The position numbers were made by a program, and so were the translations under genes. DNA of 64,000 nt. Source: Hoyosella sp. YIM 151337. Its GTDB lineage: Bacteria > Actinomycetota > Actinomycetes > Mycobacteriales > Mycobacteriaceae. The stretch covers positions 388,146 to 452,145 of the forward strand of contig NZ_JAPEIQ010000006.1 in NCBI RefSeq assembly GCF_026041215.1. Reading direction: 5' to 3'. Below, piece by piece: positions 38,424 to 46,452 of this stretch. Under the pieces are notes generated by a model. It was not told the DNA's origin. It saw only the letters and a list, made by a program, of their open reading frames with translations, and searched no databases. Position 1 is the first letter of the stretch. The number at the start of each line of letters is the position of its first letter.

Positions 38424-39827
38424 TCAGTCCAGGTCGTCGTGGCGCATCAACTGCCGCGCCGCTTCGTTAATTGAGCCCGAAAGCGAGGGGTAAACGGAGA
38501 ACGTCGAGGCCAGATCCGTTACGGTCAGGTGGTTTTGGACCGCTATTGCGATAGGCAAGATCAGTTCCGACGCCACCGGCGCGACCACGACGCCACCGAT
38601 TACCACACCAGTCTGCGGTCGGCAGAAGATCTTCACGAAACCGCGGCGCAAGCCCATCATCTTCGCTCGGGGATTCGTGTTCAGCGGCAGCATGACCGTG
38701 CGGGCCGGCACGTGACCCTCGTCGATCGCGGTCTGTGCAACTCCAACCGTCGCGATCTCCGGACGGGTGAAGATCGCCGACGCGACCGTTTTGAGCTTGA
38801 TCGGATTCACGCCCTCACCGAGCGCGTGATACATGGCAATCCGGCCCTGCATTGCAGCGACGGACGCGAGTGGCAGCAAGCCTGTGCAGTCACCGGCCGC
38901 GTAGATTCCGGGAATGCTGGTGCGCGAGACGCGATCCACTCGAATGTAACCGCCCGGATCTACTTCAATGCCAACGCTGTCGAGGCCCAGCTTCTCGGTG
39001 TTGGGAATGGAACCGACCGTCATGAGGGCATGGCTGCCGGAGATAGTCCTGCCATCGGAAATGTGCACCAGAACACCGTCATCAGTGCGCTTCACCTCGT
39101 CGGCGCGGGCATGTTTGATAAAGCTCACGCCGCGTTCAGCGAGTGACTCTTCGAGCACCATGGCCGCGTCGGCGTCCTCGCTGGGCAGGACGCGATCTCG
39201 GCTGGTCACCAGCGTGACATGGACGCCCATCTCCGTGTAGGCGTTGACGAACTCGACACCGGTGACGCCCGAGCCTACGACGATGAGATGTTCGGGCAAC
39301 TCGTCGAGGTCATACACGTGCCGCCACGTGAGGATGCGTTCACCATCGGGCCGCGCGGTCGGCAGCACTCGCGGTGAAGCGCCCGTGGCGATCAGCACGA
39401 AATCAGCGTCGAGAATCAGCTCCTCACCGGAGGACAGTCTGGCTTTGACCCGGTGCGCGGCTGTACCGCGGCCGGTTTCAAAGATCTCGCCGGTGCCGCT
39501 GAGCAATCGCACGCCTTCACGCTGCAACCGCGCACGAATATCCGACGACTGGGCCTGCGCGAGGCTTTTCACCCGGGCATGGACACGGGGCACGGAAATG
39601 GCTGCTTTCGCCGGATCTAGATCGACGCCGAGCGCGGCGGCACGCCGCATGTCTGTTCTGATCCCCGTTGATGCGATGTACGTTTTCGACGGTACACAGT
39701 CGTAAAGCACGCACGCGCCGCCGATGCCGTCGGCGTCGATAACGGTGACATCCGCTCCGTGCTGGGCTGCGACAAGCGCGGCCTCATAGCCCGCGGGCCC
39801 GCCGCCGATGATCACGATCCGGGTCAT
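38424..39827 (-). CDS. lpdA: NAD(P)H quinone reductase LpdA (flavoprotein disulfide reductase family)
   Basis: 467 aa, Rv3303c type. FAD motif VIIGGGPAGYEAALVA, NAD motif VVGSGVTGVEFVNAY, IYAAGDCTG and VASAIFTRPEIATVG are all present. The redox region reads GGACVLYDCVPSKT with Cys39 and Cys44 (CX4C). The C-terminal HxxP...SE catalytic block of true lipoamide dehydrogenases is replaced by VYPSLSGSI, so lipoamide dehydrogenase activity is unlikely and quinone reduction is expected. ATG at 39827 follows GGAGG at good spacing; 68 upstream codons of open frame are rejected. It is in the conserved glpD2-lpdA-Rv3304 neighbourhood. Confidence 0.9.
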   Translation of the reverse strand: MTRIVIIGGGPAGYEAALVAAQHGADVTVIDADGIGGACVLYDCVPSKTYIASTGIRTDMRRAAALGVDLDPAKAAISVPRVHARVKSLAQAQSSDIRARLQREGVRLLSGTGEIFETGRGTAAHRVKARLSSGEELILDADFVLIATGASPRVLPTARPDGERILTWRHVYDLDELPEHLIVVGSGVTGVEFVNAYTEMGVHVTLVTSRDRVLPSEDADAAMVLEESLAERGVSFIKHARADEVKRTDDGVLVHISDGRTISGSHALMTVGSIPNTEKLGLDSVGIEVDPGGYIRVDRVSRTSIPGIYAAGDCTGLLPLASVAAMQGRIAMYHALGEGVNPIKLKTVASAIFTRPEIATVGVAQTAIDEGHVPARTVMLPLNTNPRAKMMGLRRGFVKIFCRPQTGVVIGGVVVAPVASELILPIAIAVQNHLTVTDLASTFSVYPSLSGSINEAARQLMRHDDLD

Positions 39828-40051
39828 ACTGTCCTCCGTTTCCGCGGATTGGATGTCACCCAGTCCAAAGGCGTGAGGGTTGCCCACGCGTTTCAGAATT
39901 ATTCCTCGTCCGCACCTAACGCTATAGCGTCGCCGTTCCGGGCGTGCAGAGTGGTGGCACCTGACTCGAGAATGTCGAATCCCCCACGAAAATGGTGGAT
40001 GATAGGACCTGACAGCTGAAAATCTGACCAAGACGATCTAGGCTTGCCGCC

Positions 40052-40522
40052 GTGCCCTTGTATGCCGCTTACGGGTCGAACATGGACCCCGAACAGATGT
40101 TGTCTCGTGCGCCCCACTCGCCGATGGCGGGTACCGGATGGCTGTACGGCTGGCGATTGACCTTCGGCGGGGACGATATTGGCTGGGAGGGAGCCCTCGC
40201 AACGGTCGTGGAGGATCCCGCTTCTCGGGTGTTCGTGGTGCTCTATGACGTCACACCCGAAGACGAAATCAGTATGGATCGCTGGGAGGGTGCCGAGATG
40301 GGCATCCATCGCAAGATCAGGGTGCGCGTCGATGTCAACGGGGGGCAGCCCGCGCTCGCGTGGCTCTATGTCCTCGACGCATACGAGGGCGGTTTGCCGT
40401 CCGCACGCTACCTGGGCGTCATGGCGGACGCGGCGGAGAAGGCCGGGGCGCCCGCTGAGTATGTGCGTGGGATCAGGACGCGGGAGGCCCGGAATGTCGG
40501 TCCGGGGTCGCCATTCGCCTGA
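40052..40522 (+). CDS. Gamma-glutamylcyclotransferase-like protein
   Basis: 156 aa, Rv3304 type. The family signature YAAYGSNMDPEQM (4-16) forms the substrate pocket of the GGCT/AIG2 fold, with GWRLTFGG, VLYDVTPEDEISMDRWEG and ALAWLYVLDAYEGG following. The acidic residue in the DRWEG stretch is in a suitable place for the catalytic Glu. Substrate unknown; glutathione is not the main thiol in actinobacteria, so a gamma-glutamyl amine or another amide is more likely. GTG at 40052, convergent with fbpC. Confidence 0.82.
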   Translation: MPLYAAYGSNMDPEQMLSRAPHSPMAGTGWLYGWRLTFGGDDIGWEGALATVVEDPASRVFVVLYDVTPEDEISMDRWEGAEMGIHRKIRVRVDVNGGQPALAWLYVLDAYEGGLPSARYLGVMADAAEKAGAPAEYVRGIRTREARNVGPGSPFA

Positions 40523-40539
40523 CGGGGCAGCGAGACAGG

Positions 40540-41631
40540 TCAGCGGAAGAATGGCACTGGCGCTGTCACGCCAATGCTCACTTCCTCACCGTGCGTGAAC
40601 GGGCGGTCTCCCGCACAATGTGCGCGAATGCAGGTCGAGCGGTCCTCGTTCGCCACCGTCACAACTGTCGACGGTCCGGTGAAGCGCACATTGGTCACGC
40701 TCAGACCGGTCGGTTCTGTGGCTCGAGTGCACGTCACCTGCTCTGGCCGGACAAGCACGGTCCCGCGGCCCGACGGGTTCCCGATCACCGGGACAAGGCC
40801 GATCACAGTGCGCATCCATCCGCTCGGTGCGTTGGCTGACTCAGCGTCGAGGACTACCGAGTCGCCGACGAACCGGCCCACCGCCAGCGAAACCGGCGAG
40901 TGGTAAACCTCTTCCGGTGTCCCGATTTGCGCGATCTGACCGTCGAGCAGCACCGCGATCCGATCGGCCATACCCAGCGCTTCGTCCTGGTCATGTGTCA
41001 CGAGGATCGACGTCATCTTGCGCTCATACAGCAGGGACCGGACGTCCGTCCGGAGCGATGCGCGCAGGCCCGCGTCGAGCGCACTGAACGGCTCATCGAG
41101 AAGCACAAGTGCGGGCGACGGCGCGAGAGCACGTGCGAGCGCTACTCGCTGCTGCTGTCCGCCTGAGAGCTGCGCGGGACGCGCGCGGCCTTTTCCTGGC
41201 AGACCGACGAGTTGCAGTAGAGCCTCGACTTGGGCGCGGCGCGCGGAGCGTCTTTTGAGATCGAAGGGGTGCCGGCTGCCAGCCGAACCGGCGCGACCGT
41301 TCCGGAGTCCGTACGAAATGTTCCCCGATACCGAGAGATGTGGAAATAGGGCGCCTTCCTGTGGCACGAGACCCACATGGCGCCGTTCCGGCGGGACGTG
41401 CCTGCCGTTGCCCTCAGCGACCACCCGCTCGCCGAGGCATACTTTTCCCTTATCCGCCCGATGCAGCCCAGCGATCACCCGCAAGAGCGTCGTTTTCCCG
41501 CAACCGGACGGACCGAGCACCGCGAGCAATTCGCCTTCGTGGACGTCGAACGACACGTCGTGGAGGACAGCGTTCTTTCCGTACGACGCGGAGACGCCAC
41601 TCACCTGCAATCCACTGGGCTTGTCGTTCAC
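40540..41631 (-). CDS. fbpC: Fe(III) ABC transporter ATP-binding protein (FbpC-like)
   Basis: 363 aa. Complete ABC ATPase: Walker A GPSGCGKTTLL, Q-loop GLVPQEGALFPHLSV, signature LSGGQQQRVALARAL, Walker B ALVLLDEPFSALD, switch His in VTHDQDEALG. A C-terminal TOBE-like regulatory domain (about 265-363; GTVLVRPEQV) is as in FbpC/PotA. GTG at 41631 overlaps the permease stop by 4 nt. It energises the permease encoded upstream. Confidence 0.92.
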   Translation of the reverse strand: MNDKPSGLQVSGVSASYGKNAVLHDVSFDVHEGELLAVLGPSGCGKTTLLRVIAGLHRADKGKVCLGERVVAEGNGRHVPPERRHVGLVPQEGALFPHLSVSGNISYGLRNGRAGSAGSRHPFDLKRRSARRAQVEALLQLVGLPGKGRARPAQLSGGQQQRVALARALAPSPALVLLDEPFSALDAGLRASLRTDVRSLLYERKMTSILVTHDQDEALGMADRIAVLLDGQIAQIGTPEEVYHSPVSLAVGRFVGDSVVLDAESANAPSGWMRTVIGLVPVIGNPSGRGTVLVRPEQVTCTRATEPTGLSVTNVRFTGPSTVVTVANEDRSTCIRAHCAGDRPFTHGEEVSIGVTAPVPFFR

Positions 41632-43250
41632 TTCTGCACGTCCTCTGTTACCGCTGTCCCGCGCGGCGCGGGATAACCACTAGCTTGCCCCTCAGTCTCC
41701 GTTTCGAGTAGCGGAGTGGCGGTTTTCCAGCCCATCACGTTTCCAAGCAGCAGCGCTGGAAGCGCCGCGACAAGGATCAGGGCTGCAGCGTAGGGGGCTG
41801 CAGCGCCGTACGCGAGGGCGTCCGTGTAGCCCCAAAGCCGCGTTGCGAGAGTATCGACTGACGTGGGGCGCAACATCAGGGTGGCGGGGAGTTCCTTCGC
41901 CACGGCGAGAAACACGAGCGCGCCACCCGCCGCCGCACCGGGCAGCGCGAGCGGCAGCACCACACGAACAGTGGTGCGCCAGCGCCGCTCTCCGAGCGTC
42001 GCCGACACGTCCTCTAACGCCTCAGGTACCGCCGCGACCGCAGAACGAATGGCTCCGACAGCCAGCGGCAAGAACAGCACGATATAGGCGAGCACCAGCA
42101 TGGGTACCTGCTGGTACCACTGAGGCAGCACCCGGATGCCCAGAAATACCACCGCCAAACCCACCGTCACGCCGGGCAGAGCGAAGCCAATATAGGCCAC
42201 CGATTCCGCCGCACGCGCGGTGACCGCGCGTGAACGCGCAGCATAAATCCCCACCGGGAGCGCCGCGAGAGTCGTGACGAGCGCCGCGATCGCGGCGATT
42301 CGAGTTGTTGACCACGCCGCGGAAAAAACCAGGTCCCAACTCGGATTCACCTGCTGTGCCCGGTAAATCCAGCGGCCCAGAGCGGCGAACGGAAGGAGTA
42401 TGCCGATCGTGATCACTGAAACTGCGAGGCCGTAGACAACGGGGCGCATTCGACCGAGCTCGAACGGCTCAGCCCGCCGGGGCGCTCCCGACCCGATGCG
42501 CGCGGCGAAGCCACGTCGCGCGCGCCGCTCCGCGATCGTCAGGAGAATCGCGGCGAGCGCGAGGATCAGCCCCAGAACGGCCGCTGGTGTTCGATCGAAC
42601 GATCCGCGGTAGCTGTTGTATATCGCGACGGTGAATGCTTCGTAGCGCATGAGCGCGACCGCACCGAAATCGCTGAGCGTGTACAGGGCGACAAGGAGAC
42701 CGCCCGCCGTCGCGGCGGGCCAGACTTGGCGCACGGTGACAGACAGCACGGCCCCGAGCCTGGACCGCCCGAGCGTTTGCGCCACTTCTTCACCGGCCGG
42801 GTCCGCCGCGGAAAGTGCCGCGGCGACCGGCAGGAACACGTAGGGGTAGCTGGCAATCGTCAGCACGACCGTGGCGCCGATGAAGCCGGAAAACTGTGGG
42901 AATTCCGCGATCCAGATGAAGCCGAGAACGTACGACGGAATCGCAAGCGGCACCGTGAATGCGATCCCGAGCCAGCGCCGCCCAGGGAGGTCAGACCGTA
43001 CGGTTATCCACGCGAGCACGGAGCCGATGATGATGCACGCAACGGTCACGACGGTGGCGAGCCAAAAGCTGCGCCAGAAGAGCTCAGCGGTCCGGGTTCG
43101 CGTCAGCACGGACCAGACCACGTCCGGGCCGCGCTCAAATGCGCGAAGGAAAAGGTAAATCAGTGGAGCCGCGGCAAGCGCGGCGACACCGAGCGCGGCC
43201 AGCCCAATTATTGGGCGGCCGCGCTGCGGCGAGCGAGCCAGCGAGATCAG
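41628..43250 (-). CDS. fbpB: Fe(III) ABC transporter permease (FbpB-like), probable CTG start
   Basis: About 540 aa with two fused MetI-like permease halves and roughly 12 membrane helices; EAA-type loops are seen around ADPAGEEVAQTLGRSRLGAV and VPEALEDVSATLGERRWRTT. The only ATG/GTG/TTG in the usable frame is GTG at 43121, but this would cut off the conserved first helix. Upstream the same frame encodes ISLARSPQRGRPIIGLAALG and then VAALAAAPLIYLFLRAF, a normal permease N-terminus. The frame enters through CTG at 43250, which overlaps the fbpA stop as CTGA, exactly like the GTGA junctions elsewhere here. I therefore place the start at CTG 43250, as inference. Confidence 0.82.
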   Translation of the reverse strand: MISLARSPQRGRPIIGLAALGVAALAAAPLIYLFLRAFERGPDVVWSVLTRTRTAELFWRSFWLATVVTVACIIIGSVLAWITVRSDLPGRRWLGIAFTVPLAIPSYVLGFIWIAEFPQFSGFIGATVVLTIASYPYVFLPVAAALSAADPAGEEVAQTLGRSRLGAVLSVTVRQVWPAATAGGLLVALYTLSDFGAVALMRYEAFTVAIYNSYRGSFDRTPAAVLGLILALAAILLTIAERRARRGFAARIGSGAPRRAEPFELGRMRPVVYGLAVSVITIGILLPFAALGRWIYRAQQVNPSWDLVFSAAWSTTRIAAIAALVTTLAALPVGIYAARSRAVTARAAESVAYIGFALPGVTVGLAVVFLGIRVLPQWYQQVPMLVLAYIVLFLPLAVGAIRSAVAAVPEALEDVSATLGERRWRTTVRVVLPLALPGAAAGGALVFLAVAKELPATLMLRPTSVDTLATRLWGYTDALAYGAAAPYAAALILVAALPALLLGNVMGWKTATPLLETETEGQASGYPAPRGTAVTEDVQK

Positions 43251-44308
43251 AGCAGCCCGACCTGAGCCAGAAGCTCTTGAGTCTGCTCGAGCGAGGCTAG
43301 GTCGGACAGATCGATGTCCGGGCCCTGCAACTCATCGAGCTGCGGACGGCCTTCCTCAGTCACGCTCAGACCTTCGATAACGGGGTACTCCCCGGTCTCG
43401 TCGAGGAAGTACTGCTGCGCATCCTCGGCGAGAAGTGCAGCGACGAGCGCCTGTGCAGCTTCGGGGTGCTGCGAGCTGGCGAGCACGCCGACACCTGCGA
43501 TGTTCACGAGCGCGCCTTCGTCGCCGGCTGCGAGGTACTTGAGGTTAGCCCTGAGGTTCTCCTCGCCCTGCTCATTCGCGAGCTTGTACCAGTAGTAGTG
43601 GTTGATCAGGCCGAGTTCGACTTGACCCTCGTTGACGGCGGTGAGGATTGCATTGTTGTTCTCGTAGCTGACGGGCTCGTTGTCCCGGAATGCTTCAAGC
43701 CATTCGCGTGCGCCGTCTTCGCCACGAGATACACGCAGCGCTGTAACGAATGCCTGCCAGGACGCATTCGTCGGCGCGAATCCGACCTTGCCGCGCCACT
43801 CTGGGTCGAGCAGCGCATCTACCGTGTCAGGCACGTCGGCTTCGTCGACGGCCTCGCTGTCGAACGCGATCACGCGCACGCGGCCGGAGGTTGCCGCCCA
43901 TGTTCCATCGGCGGCCTGGTACGCCTCAGGCACGAGGTCCAGGGTGTCCTGGTCAAGTTCTGCCAACAGTCCAGCCTGAGAGAGCGCACCAAGCGCACCC
44001 GCGTCCTGTGAGAAGTAGACGTCAGCAGGTGAAGCGGCACCCTCTTCGAGGATCTGCGCGGCGAGTTCCGCGGTGTTGCCGTAGCGGACGTCGATCGAAT
44101 AACCCGTGACTTCCTCAAGGTCTTCGATCAGCGGACCCACCAAGTCTTCGTTCCGGCCCGAGTACAGGACGAGCGACACGTCGCCGGCAGTGCCATTGGT
44201 TTCCTCATCCGGCGCCGCTGTGGTGGGCTCATCCGCACCACAGGCCGCGAGGGGGACAGCAAGTGCAACGGCAGCCAAGGCCGTTGTAAAACGCTTGCGT
44301 GTGAACAC
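43247..44308 (-). CDS. fbpA: Fe(III)-binding lipoprotein (FbpA-like)
   Basis: 353-aa extracytoplasmic iron-binding protein of the FbpA/FutA transferrin-like class. Lipobox LAAC (Cys23) after a short hydrophobic signal. VLYSGRNEDLVGPLIEDLEE begins the fold, YFSQDAGALGALSQAGLLA follows, and the Tyr-rich INHYYWYKL supplies the usual paired Tyr iron ligands. GTG at 44308 with GAGGAG 6-8 nt upstream. First gene of the fbpA-fbpB-fbpC operon, with an IdeR/DtxR-like box just upstream. Confidence 0.92.
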   Translation of the reverse strand: MFTRKRFTTALAAVALAVPLAACGADEPTTAAPDEETNGTAGDVSLVLYSGRNEDLVGPLIEDLEEVTGYSIDVRYGNTAELAAQILEEGAASPADVYFSQDAGALGALSQAGLLAELDQDTLDLVPEAYQAADGTWAATSGRVRVIAFDSEAVDEADVPDTVDALLDPEWRGKVGFAPTNASWQAFVTALRVSRGEDGAREWLEAFRDNEPVSYENNNAILTAVNEGQVELGLINHYYWYKLANEQGEENLRANLKYLAAGDEGALVNIAGVGVLASSQHPEAAQALVAALLAEDAQQYFLDETGEYPVIEGLSVTEEGRPQLDELQGPDIDLSDLASLEQTQELLAQVGLL

Positions 44309-44343
44309 GCTGGCTCCTCATCTACGCAAACCGACAATTACGA

Positions 44344-44362
44344 CGAGGCTAGCCTAACCGAT
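44344..44362. promoter_or_regulatory. IdeR/DtxR-type iron box before fbpA
   Basis: CGAGGCTAGCCTAACCGAT matches the DtxR/IdeR consensus TTAGGTTAGSCTAACCTAA at 14 of 19 positions, including the whole TAGSCTAACC core. It ends 36 nt from the fbpA start and overlaps the last bases of the amiA1 gene. Iron-dependent repression of fbpABC is the expected consequence. The match was scored by eye. Confidence 0.6.
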
Positions 44363-45554
44363 ATAAGGCATGGGTATCCAAATCTTCTTGGAGGACCAGG
44401 TTCGTGAAGACCCGAACCCCCACCTCCAGCGCCCGCTCATCAATGTCGAACGTCGGCTGGTGCAAATCCCGTTGCGGCCCTTCGCCGGACCACACACCGA
44501 GTCGGCCCATTGCGCCCGGGACATGCTCGAGATACCAGGAGAAATCCTCTCCCCCGCCAGACTGCTCCGTTTGCGCGATCGCACCGGGATCGCCGTCGGT
44601 GACCGCCGCCCGGAAAATCGACGTTGACACGGGATCGTTGATGACCGGCGGAACGCCCCGCCGATATTTGATCTCGTAGTCCACACCCGTCGGCGTGATA
44701 ACCGACGCGACGATCTCACGCACCAGAGGCTCAAGCAGCGCCCAGGTCGAGTGGTCACCAGTGCGCAGCGTGCCGCGGATCAGCCCGGTCCGCGGAATCG
44801 CGTTGGCCGCGTCACCCGCGCGCGCAGCACCCCACGCCATCACCGTCGATGAGCGCGGATCAACACGCCTGCTCAGCAATGCCGGCACCGACGTGATCGC
44901 CACCCCCATCGCGTAGACGAGATCCGACGTCAGGTGCGGGCGCGAGGTGTGACCGCCCGACGAGGAGAAGACAATCTCAATCCAGTCGGCCGCAGACGTG
45001 ATGGCCCCCGTGCGCAAACCGACCTTGCCCACCTCCAGCCGTGGATCACAGTGCAACGCAAAGATGCGTGACACGCCGCTCATGATTCCGGAGGCGATAA
45101 CGTCCAGCGCCCCGCCGGGCATCACTTCTTCTGCAGGCTGGAACAGCAGCCGCACGCCGCGCGGCAGGGACGGAAGGCTCGCGAGCGCCAAACCGGTGCC
45201 GAGCAAGATTGCAGTGTGCGCATCGTGGCCGCACATGTGCGCAACACCCGGCACTTCCGAGGCGTACTCGGCATCGTTGAACTCTTGCATTGGCAACGCG
45301 TCCATGTCCGCGCGCAGTGTCAGTCGCTTACCGTCTGCGTCCGCGGGCCCCAGGTCGCAATACAGACCCGTTCCGCCGGGAAACCGCACGGGACGCAGGC
45401 CTGCGTCCTTGAGGCGGTCCTCAACGAAGGCGGTCGTCCGCACTTCCGCACGCGCGAGTTCAGGATGACGGTGCAGCTCGCGGCGCCACCGGACGAGGTG
45501 ATCCCGATGCTCCACAAGCCACTTGCCGATCATTTCCCGCACTGTCGCGCTCAC
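44349..45554 (-). CDS. amiA1: M20-family amidohydrolase AmiA1
   Basis: 401 aa, related to N-acyl-amino-acid/hippurate hydrolases. Metal ligands and surroundings: LRADMDALPM, HMCGHDAHTAILLG, LFQPAEEVMPGG (Glu pair), ALHCDPRLEVG, the dimerisation insert with SSSGGHTSRPHLTSDL, and SGGGEDFSWYLEHVPGAM. GTG at 45554 (MSATVREMIG) is chosen by comparison with remembered M. tuberculosis AmiA1 (Rv3305c); ATG at 45533 is an alternative with a fair binding site. The sister gene amiB1, next door in M. tuberculosis, is missing here. Substrate unknown. Confidence 0.88.
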   Translation of the reverse strand: MSATVREMIGKWLVEHRDHLVRWRRELHRHPELARAEVRTTAFVEDRLKDAGLRPVRFPGGTGLYCDLGPADADGKRLTLRADMDALPMQEFNDAEYASEVPGVAHMCGHDAHTAILLGTGLALASLPSLPRGVRLLFQPAEEVMPGGALDVIASGIMSGVSRIFALHCDPRLEVGKVGLRTGAITSAADWIEIVFSSSGGHTSRPHLTSDLVYAMGVAITSVPALLSRRVDPRSSTVMAWGAARAGDAANAIPRTGLIRGTLRTGDHSTWALLEPLVREIVASVITPTGVDYEIKYRRGVPPVINDPVSTSIFRAAVTDGDPGAIAQTEQSGGGEDFSWYLEHVPGAMGRLGVWSGEGPQRDLHQPTFDIDERALEVGVRVFTNLVLQEDLDTHALYRLG

Positions 45555-45612
45555 TCCTCTATCGTCCCAGTTACCCTCCGGTGCGCTCTCACCTGCCCGC
45601 ACAATCAGGCAC

Positions 45613-46317
45613 TTATTGTTGCCCGAACGAGAATTCAGTGTCGCGGGTTCGGGTAGCCAGCGCGGCGAGGAGCTCGCCGTGAATGCTCTGCTTGATGCCG
45701 CTGAGGTTAGCCCCCCGCTTGCTTGTGAGCGGCTGCACCCGCGCGATCGCTTCCTGCACAAGTTCTGCTTCACTGCATGTGGCCTGTGCAATACCAGCCG
45801 CTACCGCATCCGGTCCGCCGTAGCGCCGGCCGGTAGTCATCGCCTCGATCGCGGTTTGCTTGGGCAAGCGGGAATTGAGCAGCGCGCTCATCCCTACCGT
45901 GAACGGCATGTTCAGGTCGACTTCAGGAAGGCAGTAGAACCCGCGATCTTCGCGCATGATCTGGAAATCCGTCGATATAGCCAGCATCGCTCCGGCACCG
46001 AATGCGTGACCACCGATTGCTGAAACCGTCGGCATCGGGAATGTCAGCAACCGGGCGAACACACTGTGTACACGGTCGAGATATTCGGGCAGCTTGTCCA
46101 GGTTGCCGAAAACCCATTCGACATCCAGACCGTTGCTAAAGAATTTGCCGCGGCAAGCCACCACGAGCGCAGCTGGGCCTTCAGCAGCTTCTACCTTGTC
46201 GAGGCAGTTGTGCACCGCGTCGATCCAGTCCGGATGGAACCGGTTTTCGCCGTCCTGCTGGCCGTCATTGTCCAGATTCAGAACAAAGACATCGCCCTCG
46301 CGCGAGATATATGGCAT
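45613..46317 (-). CDS. Enoyl-CoA hydratase/isomerase family protein
   Basis: 234-aa crotonase-fold protein, short for the family. The oxyanion-hole segments ALVVACRGKFFSNGLDVEWV and AIGGHAFGAGAMLAISTDFQ are clear. The usual catalytic Glu region reads EDRGFYCLPEVDLNMPF, as in enoyl-CoA isomerase-like (ECI2/PECI) proteins, so double-bond isomerisation is as likely as hydration. ATG at 46317 agrees with family N-termini (MPYISREGDV) but has no binding site; GTG at 46359 has GGAG well placed and would add 14 residues. Divergent from the adenylation-fusion gene by 135 nt. Confidence 0.85.
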   Translation of the reverse strand: MPYISREGDVFVLNLDNDGQQDGENRFHPDWIDAVHNCLDKVEAAEGPAALVVACRGKFFSNGLDVEWVFGNLDKLPEYLDRVHSVFARLLTFPMPTVSAIGGHAFGAGAMLAISTDFQIMREDRGFYCLPEVDLNMPFTVGMSALLNSRLPKQTAIEAMTTGRRYGGPDAVAAGIAQATCSEAELVQEAIARVQPLTSKRGANLSGIKQSIHGELLAALATRTRDTEFSFGQQ

Positions 46318-46452
46318 AGAAGGAGGGTAGTCCCGCGCGGCGGCCCGCACGGTCCGCACCCCCGCTCCTAGCCGCCCGTTGAAACGTCCGGACTGTTGCG
46401 ACCGTCTCGGAAATGCCGATAATGCGTGAGCAACAAGACACAGGAGTTAGCG

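Noticed and set aside
39828-40031. 68-residue N-terminal extension of lpdA
   Set aside because: No family support and a strong GGAGG binding site precedes the ATG at 39827.
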